This document shows, piece by piece, positions 22,670-31,589 of a DNA stretch of 45,682 nt. The notes beneath the pieces were generated by a model that had not been told where the DNA came from, did no database searches, and was given only the letters and a program-made list of their open reading frames with translations. Every line of letters begins with the position of its first letter. The stretch's first letter is position 1. The translations under genes and the position numbers were made by a program. Origin of the DNA: an uncultured Planctomycetota bacterium (lineage in GTDB: Bacteria > Planctomycetota > Phycisphaerae > Phycisphaerales > UBA5793); NCBI GenBank assembly GCA_900696685.1, contig CAADHA010000036.1, forward strand, positions 1 to 45,682, given 5' to 3'.

Positions 22670-23352
22670 ACGACCGGGTCGATGAGAATCTCCGTCGGCG
22701 TCTGGAGGCGCTGATCGGCAGCGAGATCACCGCCGTCACTCCTGTCGATGAGTCCGCGCAGCGCGGCAAGGTCCGCGTCGGGCGGCGCATCGCGGCCGTG
22801 TTGTCGAGCCGCGATGTCGAACGGCTCGGCATCCGACCGGGAACGACTCTCGATGCCCGGCTCGCGAAGGCGATCGTGCAATGCGCCGCGTTTGATTCGG
22901 CGCTGCGGGCCGCGATGAGGATTCTTGCCCGCCGGCCCTTCGCAAGGTCCGAACTGAAGCAGCGACTCGAAGCGCGCGAGTTCGACCACGAGACGGTGTC
23001 GCGCGTGGTCGACCACCTCGCCGGACTCGGGCTTATCGACGATGAGGCCTTCGCGCGCGAAGCCCTGGCCCAACTGACGCGCCGTGCACCCGCAGGCGAA
23101 CACTTGAAGATGCGGACGCTGGCGCGGCACGGCGTCGAACCGGAGGTCGCCCGGCGCATTCTCGCCGAGGAGTCAACGCAGACCGATGCGGAACAGGATG
23201 CCCGTCGGCTGATCGCGTCCCGGTACGCGGCGATGCAGTCACTGGCGCCGCAGGCCCGTGCGCGCCGCCTGCTCGCTCTCCTCGCCCGCCGCGGCTTCGA
23301 TGAAGAACTCATCGAACGCCTCGTTCGAGAGGCGACAGGCGCGCTTGAGTAA
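22666..23352 (+). CDS. recX: RecX-family regulator
   Basis: This 228-residue protein has the RecX three-helix repeats: ARRPFARSELKQRLEAREFDHETVSRVVDHLAGLGLIDDEAFAREALAQLTRRAPAGEHLKMRTLARHGVEPEVARRIL, and a last repeat ending RRGFDEELIERLV. An N-terminal ~70-residue segment is of the type seen in long RecX proteins. RecX binds RecA filaments and inhibits or modulates recombination and SOS induction in the cytoplasm. recA is not adjacent. It is translationally coupled to the preceding TPR gene. Confidence 0.88.
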   Translation: MNDRVDENLRRRLEALIGSEITAVTPVDESAQRGKVRVGRRIAAVLSSRDVERLGIRPGTTLDARLAKAIVQCAAFDSALRAAMRILARRPFARSELKQRLEAREFDHETVSRVVDHLAGLGLIDDEAFAREALAQLTRRAPAGEHLKMRTLARHGVEPEVARRILAEESTQTDAEQDARRLIASRYAAMQSLAPQARARRLLALLARRGFDEELIERLVREATGALE

Positions 23353-23448
23353 GGTCCGTGGGTCCGCTCGACGCCGCGCCCGGACCGCCCACGGCCCGGG
23401 ATGGTGACCGCTGCCTACACTCCAATCGTCTACCGGAGAACCTGGATC

Positions 23449-23976
23449 ATGCGCACGCGCATCATGTGGCTGACCTTCTGGGTGACGCTGACCTTGTGGC
23501 TCGGGCAGGGGTGCGGCTCGATGAACGTCTCGAATCAGCCGCGGCAGGCCAGTCCTCTGCCCGCGCTGAAGGCCGATGCGCCGCCTGCGGTCTTCTCAGG
23601 CGAGACTTCCGTTACAGGCATCGATCGCAGCGACTGGCCAGAGCACGAAATCCGTCTCTCGCGCAACGACGTCGAGGTCCGGCCGCACTACGTCCGCTCA
23701 TTCACCTTCGGCGACCGCAACCGGGTCCGCGAGCGCGGCCTGTATCCCACAGCGGACTCGGCTCTGGACCTGACGGATCGACGAGTCAACTTCCAGGCGC
23801 AATACCTCGAGATCGTGGTGGATCCGATCGCGCAACTGGGCAACCTGGCCCTTGCGCCTTTCCGCATGGTGGTGGTGTCGCCGCCTCGCCGCATCGGCCA
23901 TGGCCCGGCAGGCGTGTACGAGTTGCAGCCCCGCGCCGACCCGATAGATCTCTCGCCTGCGGAGCCGCGGCCGTGA
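23449..23976 (+). CDS. Putative lipoprotein, unknown family
   Basis: This 175-residue protein has an N-terminal hydrophobic segment ending at Cys22 (LWLGQGC). It is a probable lipoprotein, though the lipobox is imperfect (Gly at -3). The mature part has the motifs ETSVTGIDRSDWPEHEIRLSRNDVEVRPHYVRSF and YLEIVVDPIAQLGNLALAPFRMV, which look like a conserved planctomycete family but which I cannot name. A Pro-rich tail follows. GGAG lies about 10 bp before the ATG. The stop overlaps the rhodanese GTG start (GTGA), suggesting coupling. Confidence 0.65.
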   Translation: MRTRIMWLTFWVTLTLWLGQGCGSMNVSNQPRQASPLPALKADAPPAVFSGETSVTGIDRSDWPEHEIRLSRNDVEVRPHYVRSFTFGDRNRVRERGLYPTADSALDLTDRRVNFQAQYLEIVVDPIAQLGNLALAPFRMVVVSPPRRIGHGPAGVYELQPRADPIDLSPAEPRP

Positions 23977-24353
23977 GCGAGCCCGTGGACAGCGAGACGG
24001 GCCTGCCACCCGGGTACCCGCTTCGCGAGGATTGGGAGATCACACCGCTTCGTCTGGCGAACGAACTGTCCACTGATCCTCCACCGGTCCTGATCGATTG
24101 CCGCACGCCCGAAGAGCGCAAGATCGGTTTTCTGGCAGGTTCGATCCTGATTCCCATGAGCGAGATAGCCAGTCGCGTTGAAGACCTGCAGGAGATGGAG
24201 GGCAGGCGGATCGTCGTCTATTGCCACAGGGGCCAGAGGTCGCTGAGAGTTACCGCCTACCTGCGGCATTTGGGGTTTGCGGACGTCTGGTCACTGGCTG
24301 GAGGCATTGATGCGTGGTCGGTCTCCGTGGATGGAGAAGTTCCAAGGTACTGA
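23973..24353 (+). CDS. Rhodanese-domain protein
   Basis: The 126-residue protein is a single rhodanese (sulfurtransferase) domain: PPPVLIDCRTPEERKIGFLAGSILIPMSE, active-site loop CHRGQRS with catalytic Cys84, and HLGFADVWSLAGGIDAWS. It has no signal peptide, so it is cytoplasmic. It probably moves sulfane sulfur between carriers. The GTG start at 23973 overlaps the previous stop, with GGAG upstream; no ATG exists at a sensible position. Confidence 0.88.
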   Translation: MSEPVDSETGLPPGYPLREDWEITPLRLANELSTDPPPVLIDCRTPEERKIGFLAGSILIPMSEIASRVEDLQEMEGRRIVVYCHRGQRSLRVTAYLRHLGFADVWSLAGGIDAWSVSVDGEVPRY

Positions 24354-24429
24354 TTATGGGACTCAGAATTGGTGCTGCCACCTGGTTGGGTAGTTTTCAG
24401 GAAATCCTCAAGTTTTTTGTCTTTCGCAC

Positions 24430-24458
24430 TGGACAGTGCGGGAAGAATCGGGTATTCT
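24430..24458 (+). promoter_or_regulatory. Sigma-70-type promoter of the PEP-CTERM gene
   Basis: TGGACA (24430-24435) and TATTCT (24453-24458) are 17 bp apart, giving a ~225-nt leader before the gene at 24691. The 24354-24690 gap is less GC-rich than its surroundings. It holds a hairpin-like pair TGTTGAGG / CTCCCTCAACA just downstream of the promoter; no riboswitch class is recognisable. Confidence 0.6.
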
Positions 24459-24690
24459 GGTGTGTTGGAAAGTGTTGAGGAGCGGAGAGATTGACTCCCT
24501 CAACAGATTGTGCGTTGATTGCCGGTCGCTCTGCGGCGCAGCATTGACCGCGGGGTGAACTGGCCGAGTTGCTGGAATACCGGTCTGCGAACGTGCAGCC
24601 TGGTCGAACATTGCGGGGGCGCGTGTGATTAGCGCCGTTTCCGTTTCGAAATTTCGGGTCCGATCTCATCAGTACAGGAGAGTGTGAGAG

Positions 24691-25314
24691 ATGAAGAACA
24701 TCAAGACCATCGTGTGCGGCGTGGTGCTGGCTGCTGTGGCCGCCGCCCCCGCCCTTGCTTTCCCCATCCGAACGGTGCAGCAGCCGTTGCAGCCCGGCGT
24801 TCCTCTGAATGACGCCGGTTTCTTCACCCGCAATGGTGAGGTGCTCTTCGGGCTTCGCTTCACCATTGACGTCAATGTCACGCAGGGCAGCCTCTGGGCG
24901 CTCCAGCTCGACAGTTTCGGCTCACAGGCCCTCGGTAGCGACACCGAACTGGCGCTCTACAACAGCGACGGCACACAGATCCTCGCGATCAACGACGACG
25001 CCGGCGACGGCAGCCTCGACGCCTACCTCGGCTTCGGCGATGCGCCCCAGTTCGCCAATCCTTTCAACGGGACCACACGTCAGGGCAACATCATCAACCA
25101 GATCAATCTCCTCGCGGGCACTTATCTCGTCGTCATCGGACCCTACAACACGACGTGGGATTCCTTCGACGCTCAGCAGACTGATGTCAACAACTTCCAG
25201 GGCAGCGGCCAGTGGCTCTGCCAGGTTCTGCTCTACCGCATCCCCGCCCCTGGCAGCCTTGCCCTCCTCGGACTGGGCACGCTCGTCCTCGGCGGTCGGC
25301 GCCGCCGCAACTGA
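24691..25314 (+). CDS. PEP-CTERM-type exported protein
   Basis: This 207-residue protein has a signal peptide (MKNIKTIVCGVVLAAVAAAPALA) and a C-terminal sorting signal: IPAPGS (a PEP variant), a 13-residue hydrophobic stretch and GGRRRRN. Such signals are processed by exosortases in exopolysaccharide-producing bacteria. The body (DTELALYNSDGTQILAINDDAGDGSLDAYLGFGD) resembles beta-rich PPC-like domains. An AGGAGAG ribosome site precedes the ATG. It is followed by a terminator and so is monocistronic. No exosortase gene is in the window. The function is unknown, presumably a surface or biofilm-matrix protein. Confidence 0.87.
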   Translation: MKNIKTIVCGVVLAAVAAAPALAFPIRTVQQPLQPGVPLNDAGFFTRNGEVLFGLRFTIDVNVTQGSLWALQLDSFGSQALGSDTELALYNSDGTQILAINDDAGDGSLDAYLGFGDAPQFANPFNGTTRQGNIINQINLLAGTYLVVIGPYNTTWDSFDAQQTDVNNFQGSGQWLCQVLLYRIPAPGSLALLGLGTLVLGGRRRRN

Positions 25315-25355
25315 ACGGGCCAGCGCCTCTGATCTGAAAGAGATCGGACTTACCG

Positions 25356-25391
25356 CAGCACCTCGCGATCCATCGCGAGGTGCTGTTCTGT
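25356..25391 (+). terminator. Intrinsic terminator after the PEP-CTERM gene
   Basis: A 13-bp perfect stem (CAGCACCTCGCGA / TCGCGAGGTGCTG) with a TCCA loop is followed by TTCTGTTT. It lies between the PEP-CTERM gene and the convergent recombinase gene. Confidence 0.85.
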
Positions 25392-25435
25392 TTCCCCGTC
25401 CTGCAGCCGCCCGCCGCGAAGTGATTGAGACGGGA

Positions 25436-26353
25436 CTAGGAACGCGGATGGAACTGTCTGTGCACTTCCCGCAGCCGCCGTGCATCCACGTGCGTGTAGG
25501 TCTGCGTCGTGACAATGTCTGCGTGTCCGAGAAGCTCCTGCACGATGCGCAGGTTCGCGCCGCCGGAGACGAGATGCGTGGCGAAACTGTGGCGCAGCAT
25601 GTGTGGGTGGACCTTCACCAGGCCGGCCGCGTTCGCCTGTCGCCGAACGATCTGCCAGACGGCAATGCGCTCGAGGGGCCGGCCGGTGCGCGAGACAAGC
25701 AGTCGGTCCTCCTGCTCGCCGCGCCCGCGCCCGGCAAGGATGGGCCGCGACTCGGCGACATAGCGACCGATGGACTCCAGGGCCGGCCTCCCGAGAGGCA
25801 CGAGTCGTTCATGGCCGCCCTTGCCTGTTACGTTCACAACGCCCAGCGTCTCATGGATGTCGCGCACGCACACCGCCACAACCTCCGACGCCCGCAGACC
25901 TGAGGCGTAGAGGAGTTCAAGCAGCGCCTGGTCGCGCATCCAGAGTTCTCCCTGCTCTGCATTGGGTGCGGCCAGGAGTTTCTTCATCTGCAACGGTGAG
26001 AGGCAGCCCGGCAGGCGCTTCCAGCGAGTCGGCGTTTCGAGCAGTTCCGTGGGATTGTGTTCGATCCGCTGATCCGCATGCAGAAAGCGGAAGAACATGC
26101 GGATGGTCGCAAGGTGGCGGCAGATGCTGGTCGCCGCAAGGTTGCGCTCAGTCCGCAGCGCCCGCACGTGCGCGGCCAGGTCGGCGGGCTGAACCGCTGC
26201 AGGCGAATGAATGCCTCGATCGGTCAGATCGCGCGTCAGGTCTTCGAGGTCGTCGCCGTAAGCGCGCAGCGTATTCGCCGCCAGGCCGCACTCGACCCGC
26301 GCAAAGCCGAGAAAATCGCGCGTTGAGGCTGCCCATTCGGGCTGATGCATCAT
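25436..26353 (-). CDS. xerD: Tyrosine recombinase, XerC/XerD type
   Basis: This 305-residue recombinase has the SAM-like N-terminal DNA-binding domain (STRDFLGFARVECGLAANTLRAYGDDL) and the catalytic set Arg154 (SGLRASE), Lys178 (GKGGHER), His251-x-x-Arg254 (HMLRHSFATHL), His277 (LLGHADI) and nucleophile Tyr286 (TYTHVD). It is full length. Xer proteins resolve chromosome dimers at dif during division. The lack of flanking mobile genes favours a housekeeping role; XerC and XerD cannot be told apart with confidence. It is divergent from the FlgI-like gene. Confidence 0.92.
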   Translation of the reverse strand: MMHQPEWAASTRDFLGFARVECGLAANTLRAYGDDLEDLTRDLTDRGIHSPAAVQPADLAAHVRALRTERNLAATSICRHLATIRMFFRFLHADQRIEHNPTELLETPTRWKRLPGCLSPLQMKKLLAAPNAEQGELWMRDQALLELLYASGLRASEVVAVCVRDIHETLGVVNVTGKGGHERLVPLGRPALESIGRYVAESRPILAGRGRGEQEDRLLVSRTGRPLERIAVWQIVRRQANAAGLVKVHPHMLRHSFATHLVSGGANLRIVQELLGHADIVTTQTYTHVDARRLREVHRQFHPRS

Positions 26354-26572
26354 ATCGCTCCTGGTCCTCGTATCGAACCCGGCACGACTTCGGCTGCAAT
26401 CGCTGATGAGGCGAGGCCCACCCGCCGGTCCTTCGCGTCCAGGTCAGCGACCGCCCCGAGCGTGTGGCCGGGAAGGGCCGGGCGCGATACGCTAGAGGCT
26501 GGGATCGCTTCGACCGGAGACATGCGAGCCACGCCTGGGCGCGAAGTGGTCCGCAAGCGAGTGAGGGCGAAT

Positions 26573-28462
26573 ATGGGCAAGGGCATGCAATGGAGCAGGG
26601 TGGCGGCGTCAGCGGCCGGCGCGGCGTTGCTGACGGTTGGCTGGCCGGCTGGCTGCTCGCCCGACAAGCCCCCGCCCGAGACAGTCAAGCCCGAACTCAC
26701 TCCCAACCCCATGCCTCGTTTCCTGCGAGGCACGATCATCTACGAGGCGCAGTTGCTTGGCTACGGCCAGACCCTCGTCCAAGGCTACGGAATCGTGGTT
26801 GGCCTGGATGGAACAGGCTCGAACGACACGCCTCTGCCCGTCCGCACTTATCTCGAACGCGAAGGGGCCAAACTTCTCCCTGATCCGGAAGTGAGCGGAG
26901 CGCCGCGCCTGACGATGCGGGGAGTCCTGGACGATCGGAACACAGCGGCGGTGCTGGTGCAGGCGGCGGTGCCGCCTGGAGCGGTCAAGGGCAGCCGCTT
27001 CGACGTCGTGGTCTCCGCCGTTCCCGGGTCAAGCACGACCAGCCTTGAGGGAGGCCGGCTCTGGACGGCGAACCTGACGACGGGCTTCCTGGGGGCCGTA
27101 CAGGGCGTTCAGCCCGTCGCCCAGGCCAGGGGCGATCTTTTCATCAATCCCTTCGCCGGCGAGAATCTCGCGGCGTTGGCCGAGGGCGTGGAGTGGAGCC
27201 TCGCGCCGGAAGAGTCTGCGCATTCAGAGGCGCCCGACGACCCTTCGACCGGTGTGGTTGTGGACCGGCGCGTGGGGCGAATCCTCAACGGCGGCGTAGT
27301 AACGACCGATCTTCCCCTTGTCCTTCAGTTGCGCACGCCCAACTACAGCAGGGCGCGTGCGATCATCGACGCGATCAACACGCGCTTCCCGCAGGAACCG
27401 AGCCAGCCGCGGCCGACTGCCGAGTCCGTGCCCGGGCGATCCGACGAACAGATCGTGCTCACCGTGCCGCCGAGCCGGCACGAGCAGACGGACGCCTTCG
27501 TCGAGACGCTGATGTACACGCAGATCTTCCAGGGAGGGATCGAGTTGCGGGCCGACCAGTTGGCTCGCTGGGTGGTGGAGAACCCCGTTGACGCGCCGGC
27601 AGTAACCTGGTGCTGGGTGGCGCTGGGTGAACTCGCGGTCGGCGCCATCGGTCACCTGTATACGCACCCTGATGTGATTCCGCGGCTGGCGGCTCTTAAC
27701 GCGGGAGCGAGGCTGGGCGATCCGCGGGTCGTGCCCCACCTCATCGACATGGCGCGCGACCGCGCAAGCGGACTGAGGATTGACGCGATCCGCCGCCTTT
27801 CCGAGATGCCTCCTTCGGCGCAGAGCGCACTCGCCCTGCGCGAACTGCTCGACGATGAGCAGTTCGACGTTCGCGTCGCGGCGTTCAATGCGCTGCTCAA
27901 GCAGCGCGAACCGATCGTGCGGCGCGTCACGCTCGATCCTCACCAGGAGTTCGACGTTTACGCCGTTCCCTCGCAGAAGCCGATGGTCTATGCCACGCTC
28001 CAGAAGCAGCCGCGCATCGTGGTCTTCGGATCGGGAACGGGCGTCGCGGAGCGTGTGCTGGTGCGGTCGCTGTCTGATCGTCTGCAATTGGTGCGCCACG
28101 ATCAGAGCGAACCGCTGCGGGCGCGTTACCGCAAGAAGGGATCGTTCGAGGCGATTGAGTATGAACCTCCCACGGACATGGTCGGGTTCGTCTCGTTTCT
28201 CGGGGCGAGGCCGTCGGCCTACAGCCTTGATCCTGCCCTGGGTCTCTCGTACGGCGAGACCGTGCGCGTGCTGTACGAAATGCAGGTCCAGAGGGGGCTG
28301 AACACGGTCTTCGCGCCGGAGCGCAACACGCTCATTGACGACGTGGTGCGAGGAATCCGGGCCGCCACTCCGGAAGAGCGGCCCGAGTCGCGGCGCGATC
28401 CATCCCTGCGCGAACCGGATTCCAGCGATCCACCCGCCGAATCAACGATCCGCGACCGATGA
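26573..28462 (+). CDS. FlgI-like lipoprotein with HEAT-type repeats
   Basis: This 629-residue exported protein has a signal peptide ending at Cys28 (WPAGC, imperfect lipobox). The N-terminal ~300 residues match the flagellar P-ring protein FlgI: QTLVQGYGIVVGLDGTGSND, NTAAVLVQAAVPPGAVKGSRFDVVVSAV, TSLEGGRLWTANL, and GRILNGGVVTTDLPLVLQLRTPNYSRARAIIDAIN. It then departs from FlgI: a HEAT-like segment (LAALNAGARLGDPRVVPHLIDMARDRASGLRIDAIRRLS...LLDDEQFDVRVAAFNALLKQ, about residues 380-450) and a novel ~150-residue C-terminal domain. FlgI is about 365 residues and is not a lipoprotein. No flagellar genes are present. The start at 26573 gives a sensible signal peptide; an in-frame ATG at 26522 is an alternative. 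It overlaps queG by 4 bp. Confidence 0.82.
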   Translation: MGKGMQWSRVAASAAGAALLTVGWPAGCSPDKPPPETVKPELTPNPMPRFLRGTIIYEAQLLGYGQTLVQGYGIVVGLDGTGSNDTPLPVRTYLEREGAKLLPDPEVSGAPRLTMRGVLDDRNTAAVLVQAAVPPGAVKGSRFDVVVSAVPGSSTTSLEGGRLWTANLTTGFLGAVQGVQPVAQARGDLFINPFAGENLAALAEGVEWSLAPEESAHSEAPDDPSTGVVVDRRVGRILNGGVVTTDLPLVLQLRTPNYSRARAIIDAINTRFPQEPSQPRPTAESVPGRSDEQIVLTVPPSRHEQTDAFVETLMYTQIFQGGIELRADQLARWVVENPVDAPAVTWCWVALGELAVGAIGHLYTHPDVIPRLAALNAGARLGDPRVVPHLIDMARDRASGLRIDAIRRLSEMPPSAQSALALRELLDDEQFDVRVAAFNALLKQREPIVRRVTLDPHQEFDVYAVPSQKPMVYATLQKQPRIVVFGSGTGVAERVLVRSLSDRLQLVRHDQSEPLRARYRKKGSFEAIEYEPPTDMVGFVSFLGARPSAYSLDPALGLSYGETVRVLYEMQVQRGLNTVFAPERNTLIDDVVRGIRAATPEERPESRRDPSLREPDSSDPPAESTIRDR

Positions 28463-29589
28463 CCGCCCAGGCGCCGCCCGCCCCGATTGATCCGCGCACC
28501 GCGGCGGCACAGGTGCTCGCCCGGTGCGCCGAGAGCGGTTTCGCGCTCAGCGGCATCGCGCCCGCCCATCCGTCCGCGCACGCAGCCGAGGTCATCCGCT
28601 GGCTGGAAGCAGGCCGCCACGGGGACATGCACTACCTCGCGGTCCACGTCGAGCAGCGGCTCGACCCGGGCCTGAAACTCCCAGGCGCGCGTTCAATCAT
28701 CTGCGTCGCAGACCGTTACGCGGCCAGCGACGGCGCGCCGGAAGTGACGCCTTCGCGGCACGGGCGCATCGCGCGCTATGCGCGTGGAGAAGACTATCAC
28801 CGCGTCATGAAGCGGCGCCTGCACGCACTGTGCGATTCGCTCGCTCGCATCTCTCCCGGCCATCAATTCGTCGCGTGCGTGGACACGGCCCCCGTGCTCG
28901 AGCGCGAGCATGCCTTCCGGGCCGGTCTCGGGTATGTCGGCAAGAACACGATGCTCATCGAGCCGGCTGCAGGCAGTTACCTCCTTCTCGGCGAGATCAT
29001 CACGACGCTGCCGCTGGAGGTCGCCGCCGCAGTCCACGAAGATCACTGCGGCACGTGCACGCGCTGCATCGACGCGTGTCCGACGCAGGCGCTCACGCCG
29101 TGGTCGCTTAACGCGACGCGGTGCATCAGTTACCACACGATCGAGTCGCGCGGGCCGGTTCCATCCGAGTTTCACACTCAGACGGGAGACTGGATTTTCG
29201 GCTGCGACATCTGTCAGGAAGTCTGCCCGCACAACGGCCCCACGCCGCGCACCACCGCAGCGGCGGTTCACAGCGCCTACGCGCCGCGGCGCGGTTCCTT
29301 CGACCTTCTCGAAGTGCTCGGGTGGAGTGAACAGGGCCGGCGGGCGGCATTCGAGCGGTCCGCCCTCAAGCGGGCGTCGTTGTGGATGATGAAGCGCAAC
29401 GCCCTCATCGCCGCGGGCAATTACCTGATTGCCAACGACGACGCGGCACTGCGCGCTCGCATCCTGGAGATCGCTGCCGATGCCCACGAGCACGAAATCG
29501 TCCGCGAGACTGCGGCGCAGGTGCTCAAGAGTCTCTCGGCCGCGACGCCGGCCGGCGGCGGAGGTTGCGAAGGCGTGGTCGCCCGCTGA
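28459..29589 (+). CDS. queG: Epoxyqueuosine reductase
   Basis: QueG carries out the last step of queuosine synthesis in tRNA, reducing epoxyqueuosine with cobalamin and two 4Fe-4S clusters. This 376-residue protein has the catalytic-Asp region [10 protein letters not shown] (Asp142), [12 protein letters not shown], the ferredoxin motif [12 protein letters not shown] (Cys197, 200, 203, 207) and [11 protein letters not shown] (Cys249, 252, 256), then a C-terminal HEAT-like region. The length is normal. It needs cobalamin, and an adenosyltransferase gene lies 10 kb upstream, though the link is not operonic. The ATGA overlap with the FlgI-like gene suggests a shared transcript. Confidence 0.95.
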   Translation: MTAQAPPAPIDPRTAAAQVLARCAESGFALSGIAPAHPSAHAAEVIRWLEAGRHGDMHYLAVHVEQRLDPGLKLPGARSIICVADRYAASDGAPEVTPSRHGRIARYARGEDYHRVMKRRLHALCDSLARISPGHQFVACVDTAPVLEREHAFRAGLGYVGKNTMLIEPAAGSYLLLGEIITTLPLEVAAAVHEDHCGTCTRCIDACPTQALTPWSLNATRCISYHTIESRGPVPSEFHTQTGDWIFGCDICQEVCPHNGPTPRTTAAAVHSAYAPRRGSFDLLEVLGWSEQGRRAAFERSALKRASLWMMKRNALIAAGNYLIANDDAALRARILEIAADAHEHEIVRETAAQVLKSLSAATPAGGGGCEGVVAR

Positions 29590-29674
29590 CGGGCGCTCTT
29601 TCCACCGGCGCGGTCCGCGCCTATCTTGCGGGCCTCTGTCCTGCAACACTCCAGTCACTTCGAGAGGTCCTATC

Positions 29675-30523
29675 GTGGCCGAAGAACGCACCGTACCGGG
29701 AATGAAGGCGGCTCTGACGATCGCCGGCAGCGACAGCAGCGGGGGGGCCGGCATCCAGGCCGACCTCAAGACCTGGGCCGCCATGGGAATCTTCGGCTGC
29801 ACCGTCCTCACCGCCATCACCGCCCAGAGCACGCGCGGCGTGATGCGCATCGAGAACCTCGACGCCGACCTCATCGATGCGCAAATCGAGGCCGTCGTCG
29901 GAGACATCAACTGCCAGGCCGTCAAGACGGGGATGATCGGCACCGTCGCCGCCGCCGAGACCATCGCCGCGGCTGTCAAGCGCCACGCACTGCGTCCCCT
30001 CGTCGTTGATCCGGTGATGGTTGCGCGGTCCGGCGCGAGGCTCGTGGACGACGCCGTCGCACGTGCCGTCGCCGAGCGACTCTTCCGTCACGCCGCAATC
30101 GTGACGCCGAATCGCTTCGAGGCGGCGCGCCTCCTCGGCGGAGACTCGTGCAGGACGATCGCGGAGGGTCTCTCGGCGGCCAAGCAGATCGCAAAGAAGT
30201 TCGGCTGTCATGCCGTCGTGGTAACTGGTTTTGAACGGCCCGGCGCCGAAGTGGACGGCCCGCCCGAAGCCGTTGATGCGTTCTGGACCGGAGAAGAGAC
30301 CATCGAACTCTCCGCCGAGAAGCGCCCGAGCACCAATACGCACGGGGCGGGCTGCACGTTTTCGGCCGCAATCGTGGGCGGCCTGGTGCAGGGCAAGCCG
30401 CTCATTGACGCCGTCGAGCAGGCTAAGAACGTGGTGAGCGAGGCGATTCGTCAGAACATCAACCTTGGCCAGGGCAACGGGCCGGTCAATCATCTCGCGT
30501 GGTTGAACGTGCGAAAGAAGTAG
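29675..30523 (+). CDS. thiD: Hydroxymethylpyrimidine/phosphomethylpyrimidine kinase
   Basis: ThiD phosphorylates HMP and HMP-P in thiamine biosynthesis. This 282-residue ribokinase-fold enzyme has [69 protein letters not shown] and the C-terminal anion-hole motif [16 protein letters not shown] at 29675 is preferred because GAGAGG lies 7 bp upstream; the ATG at 29702 (MKAALTIAG) is the alternative and matches the usual N-terminus. The 3' end overlaps the next gene by 25 bp. Confidence 0.95.
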   Translation: MAEERTVPGMKAALTIAGSDSSGGAGIQADLKTWAAMGIFGCTVLTAITAQSTRGVMRIENLDADLIDAQIEAVVGDINCQAVKTGMIGTVAAAETIAAAVKRHALRPLVVDPVMVARSGARLVDDAVARAVAERLFRHAAIVTPNRFEAARLLGGDSCRTIAEGLSAAKQIAKKFGCHAVVVTGFERPGAEVDGPPEAVDAFWTGEETIELSAEKRPSTNTHGAGCTFSAAIVGGLVQGKPLIDAVEQAKNVVSEAIRQNINLGQGNGPVNHLAWLNVRKK

Positions 30524-31578
30524 CGCCGAGCGGAACGGGTCCGATCGTCAACTCCGTCTCTCCCGACAGGTCGTCGCGTCAGCGCTGCTGCACCGCCTTC
30601 TGGTGCACGTGGGTGCTGCTGCTCACGTTCGCGTCCGCAAGCCGATTCCTGGCGTCCCTGGCGTGGCCGATCGACCTCCTCGCCAACGTGAGTTACTTCG
30701 CCGCGGTTCCCGCGGCGCTGACGTGCATCGGGGCGCTTGCGGCTCGGCGCGGCCGACTCGCGGCGCTGTCGCTGGCGGCGGCGATCACGGCGGTGTGGCC
30801 TGTGCGGTCCATGCTCCTGCCCCCGCGAGCGCCGGCAGCCGCCGCAGTCGCCCCGGCCGACCGGCACTTCGTCCGCGTCCTCGTCTCCAATGTGCAGGGG
30901 TCGAAGTCGGCGCTCGACAACCTCATTCCGATCCTGGTCCGCGAGAAGCCCGACGCCGCCGCGGTCATCGAGGTCCTGCCGGGATTGGAGGGCTACCTGG
31001 CGGACAACTCGGAGATTCGTGAGGTTCTTCCCTTCGTCGTCGGGCCGGAGCGGGGCATGACGTGGCGCGACATGCTCCTGAGCCGCTACGTCCTGCATCG
31101 CCTCCGCTTCGACGGCGACTTCGAGCGTTACAAGTTCGTCTATGCGTACAGGCGCTCATGCTTCGTGGAGAAGCCGGAGGGGCGATTCCTCTTCACAGCC
31201 GCGCATCCCCCCAGCCCGCGCGATGCGACGGCGTGGGCACGCGGCAACGAACTCACCGCGCTCCTCGCAGAGGTCAGTCGCGCGCACCTGCTGCCCTCCG
31301 GCGTGCCGGTCGTGGTCGGCGGCGACTTCAATGCCACCGCCTCGGGGCATCGCCACCACATCATGCTCGATCAGAGCGGACTGCGCGCCTCGGACGTGCT
31401 CGGGGGCCTGGCAGGAACCTGGCCGGCCGCCTGGCCTGCGCCACTTCGCCTCACCATCGACCGCGTCTGGGCCTCGGCGGAAATCGAGTTCGTCGCGCGC
31501 CAAGTGCTAGAGGACATCGGGTCGGACCATCGGCCGATTCTCGTGACGCTTTCGCTCCCGCGCGCCGATGGTCGATAG
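30499..31578 (+). CDS. Membrane-anchored endonuclease/exonuclease/phosphatase-family protein
   Basis: This 359-residue protein has about three N-terminal membrane helices (residues ~33-107) followed by an EEP-superfamily domain: FVRVLVSNVQGSKSALDNLIPILVREKPDAAAVIEV, VVVGGDFNAT, LTIDRVWAS and GSDHRPILVTLSL, which hold the expected catalytic Asn, Asp and His. Such membrane-linked EEP proteins act on unknown phosphoesters outside the cytoplasm. The GTG at 30499 lies inside the end of thiD and is the only clear start. It sits 11 bp before a glycosyltransferase gene, so a role in polysaccharide or lipid-phosphate processing is possible. Confidence 0.82.
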   Translation: MVERAKEVAPSGTGPIVNSVSPDRSSRQRCCTAFWCTWVLLLTFASASRFLASLAWPIDLLANVSYFAAVPAALTCIGALAARRGRLAALSLAAAITAVWPVRSMLLPPRAPAAAAVAPADRHFVRVLVSNVQGSKSALDNLIPILVREKPDAAAVIEVLPGLEGYLADNSEIREVLPFVVGPERGMTWRDMLLSRYVLHRLRFDGDFERYKFVYAYRRSCFVEKPEGRFLFTAAHPPSPRDATAWARGNELTALLAEVSRAHLLPSGVPVVVGGDFNATASGHRHHIMLDQSGLRASDVLGGLAGTWPAAWPAPLRLTIDRVWASAEIEFVARQVLEDIGSDHRPILVTLSLPRADGR

Positions 31579-31589
31579 AGTCAGCAGCG

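Noticed and set aside
24459-24690. A riboswitch in the leader of the PEP-CTERM gene
   Set aside because: A hairpin-like pair exists but I could not match a known class such as c-di-GMP-I, cobalamin or TPP.
25436-26353. Integron or phage integrase reading of the tyrosine recombinase
   Set aside because: The length and motif layout fit housekeeping Xer proteins, and no attachment site, cargo genes or phage genes adjoin it.
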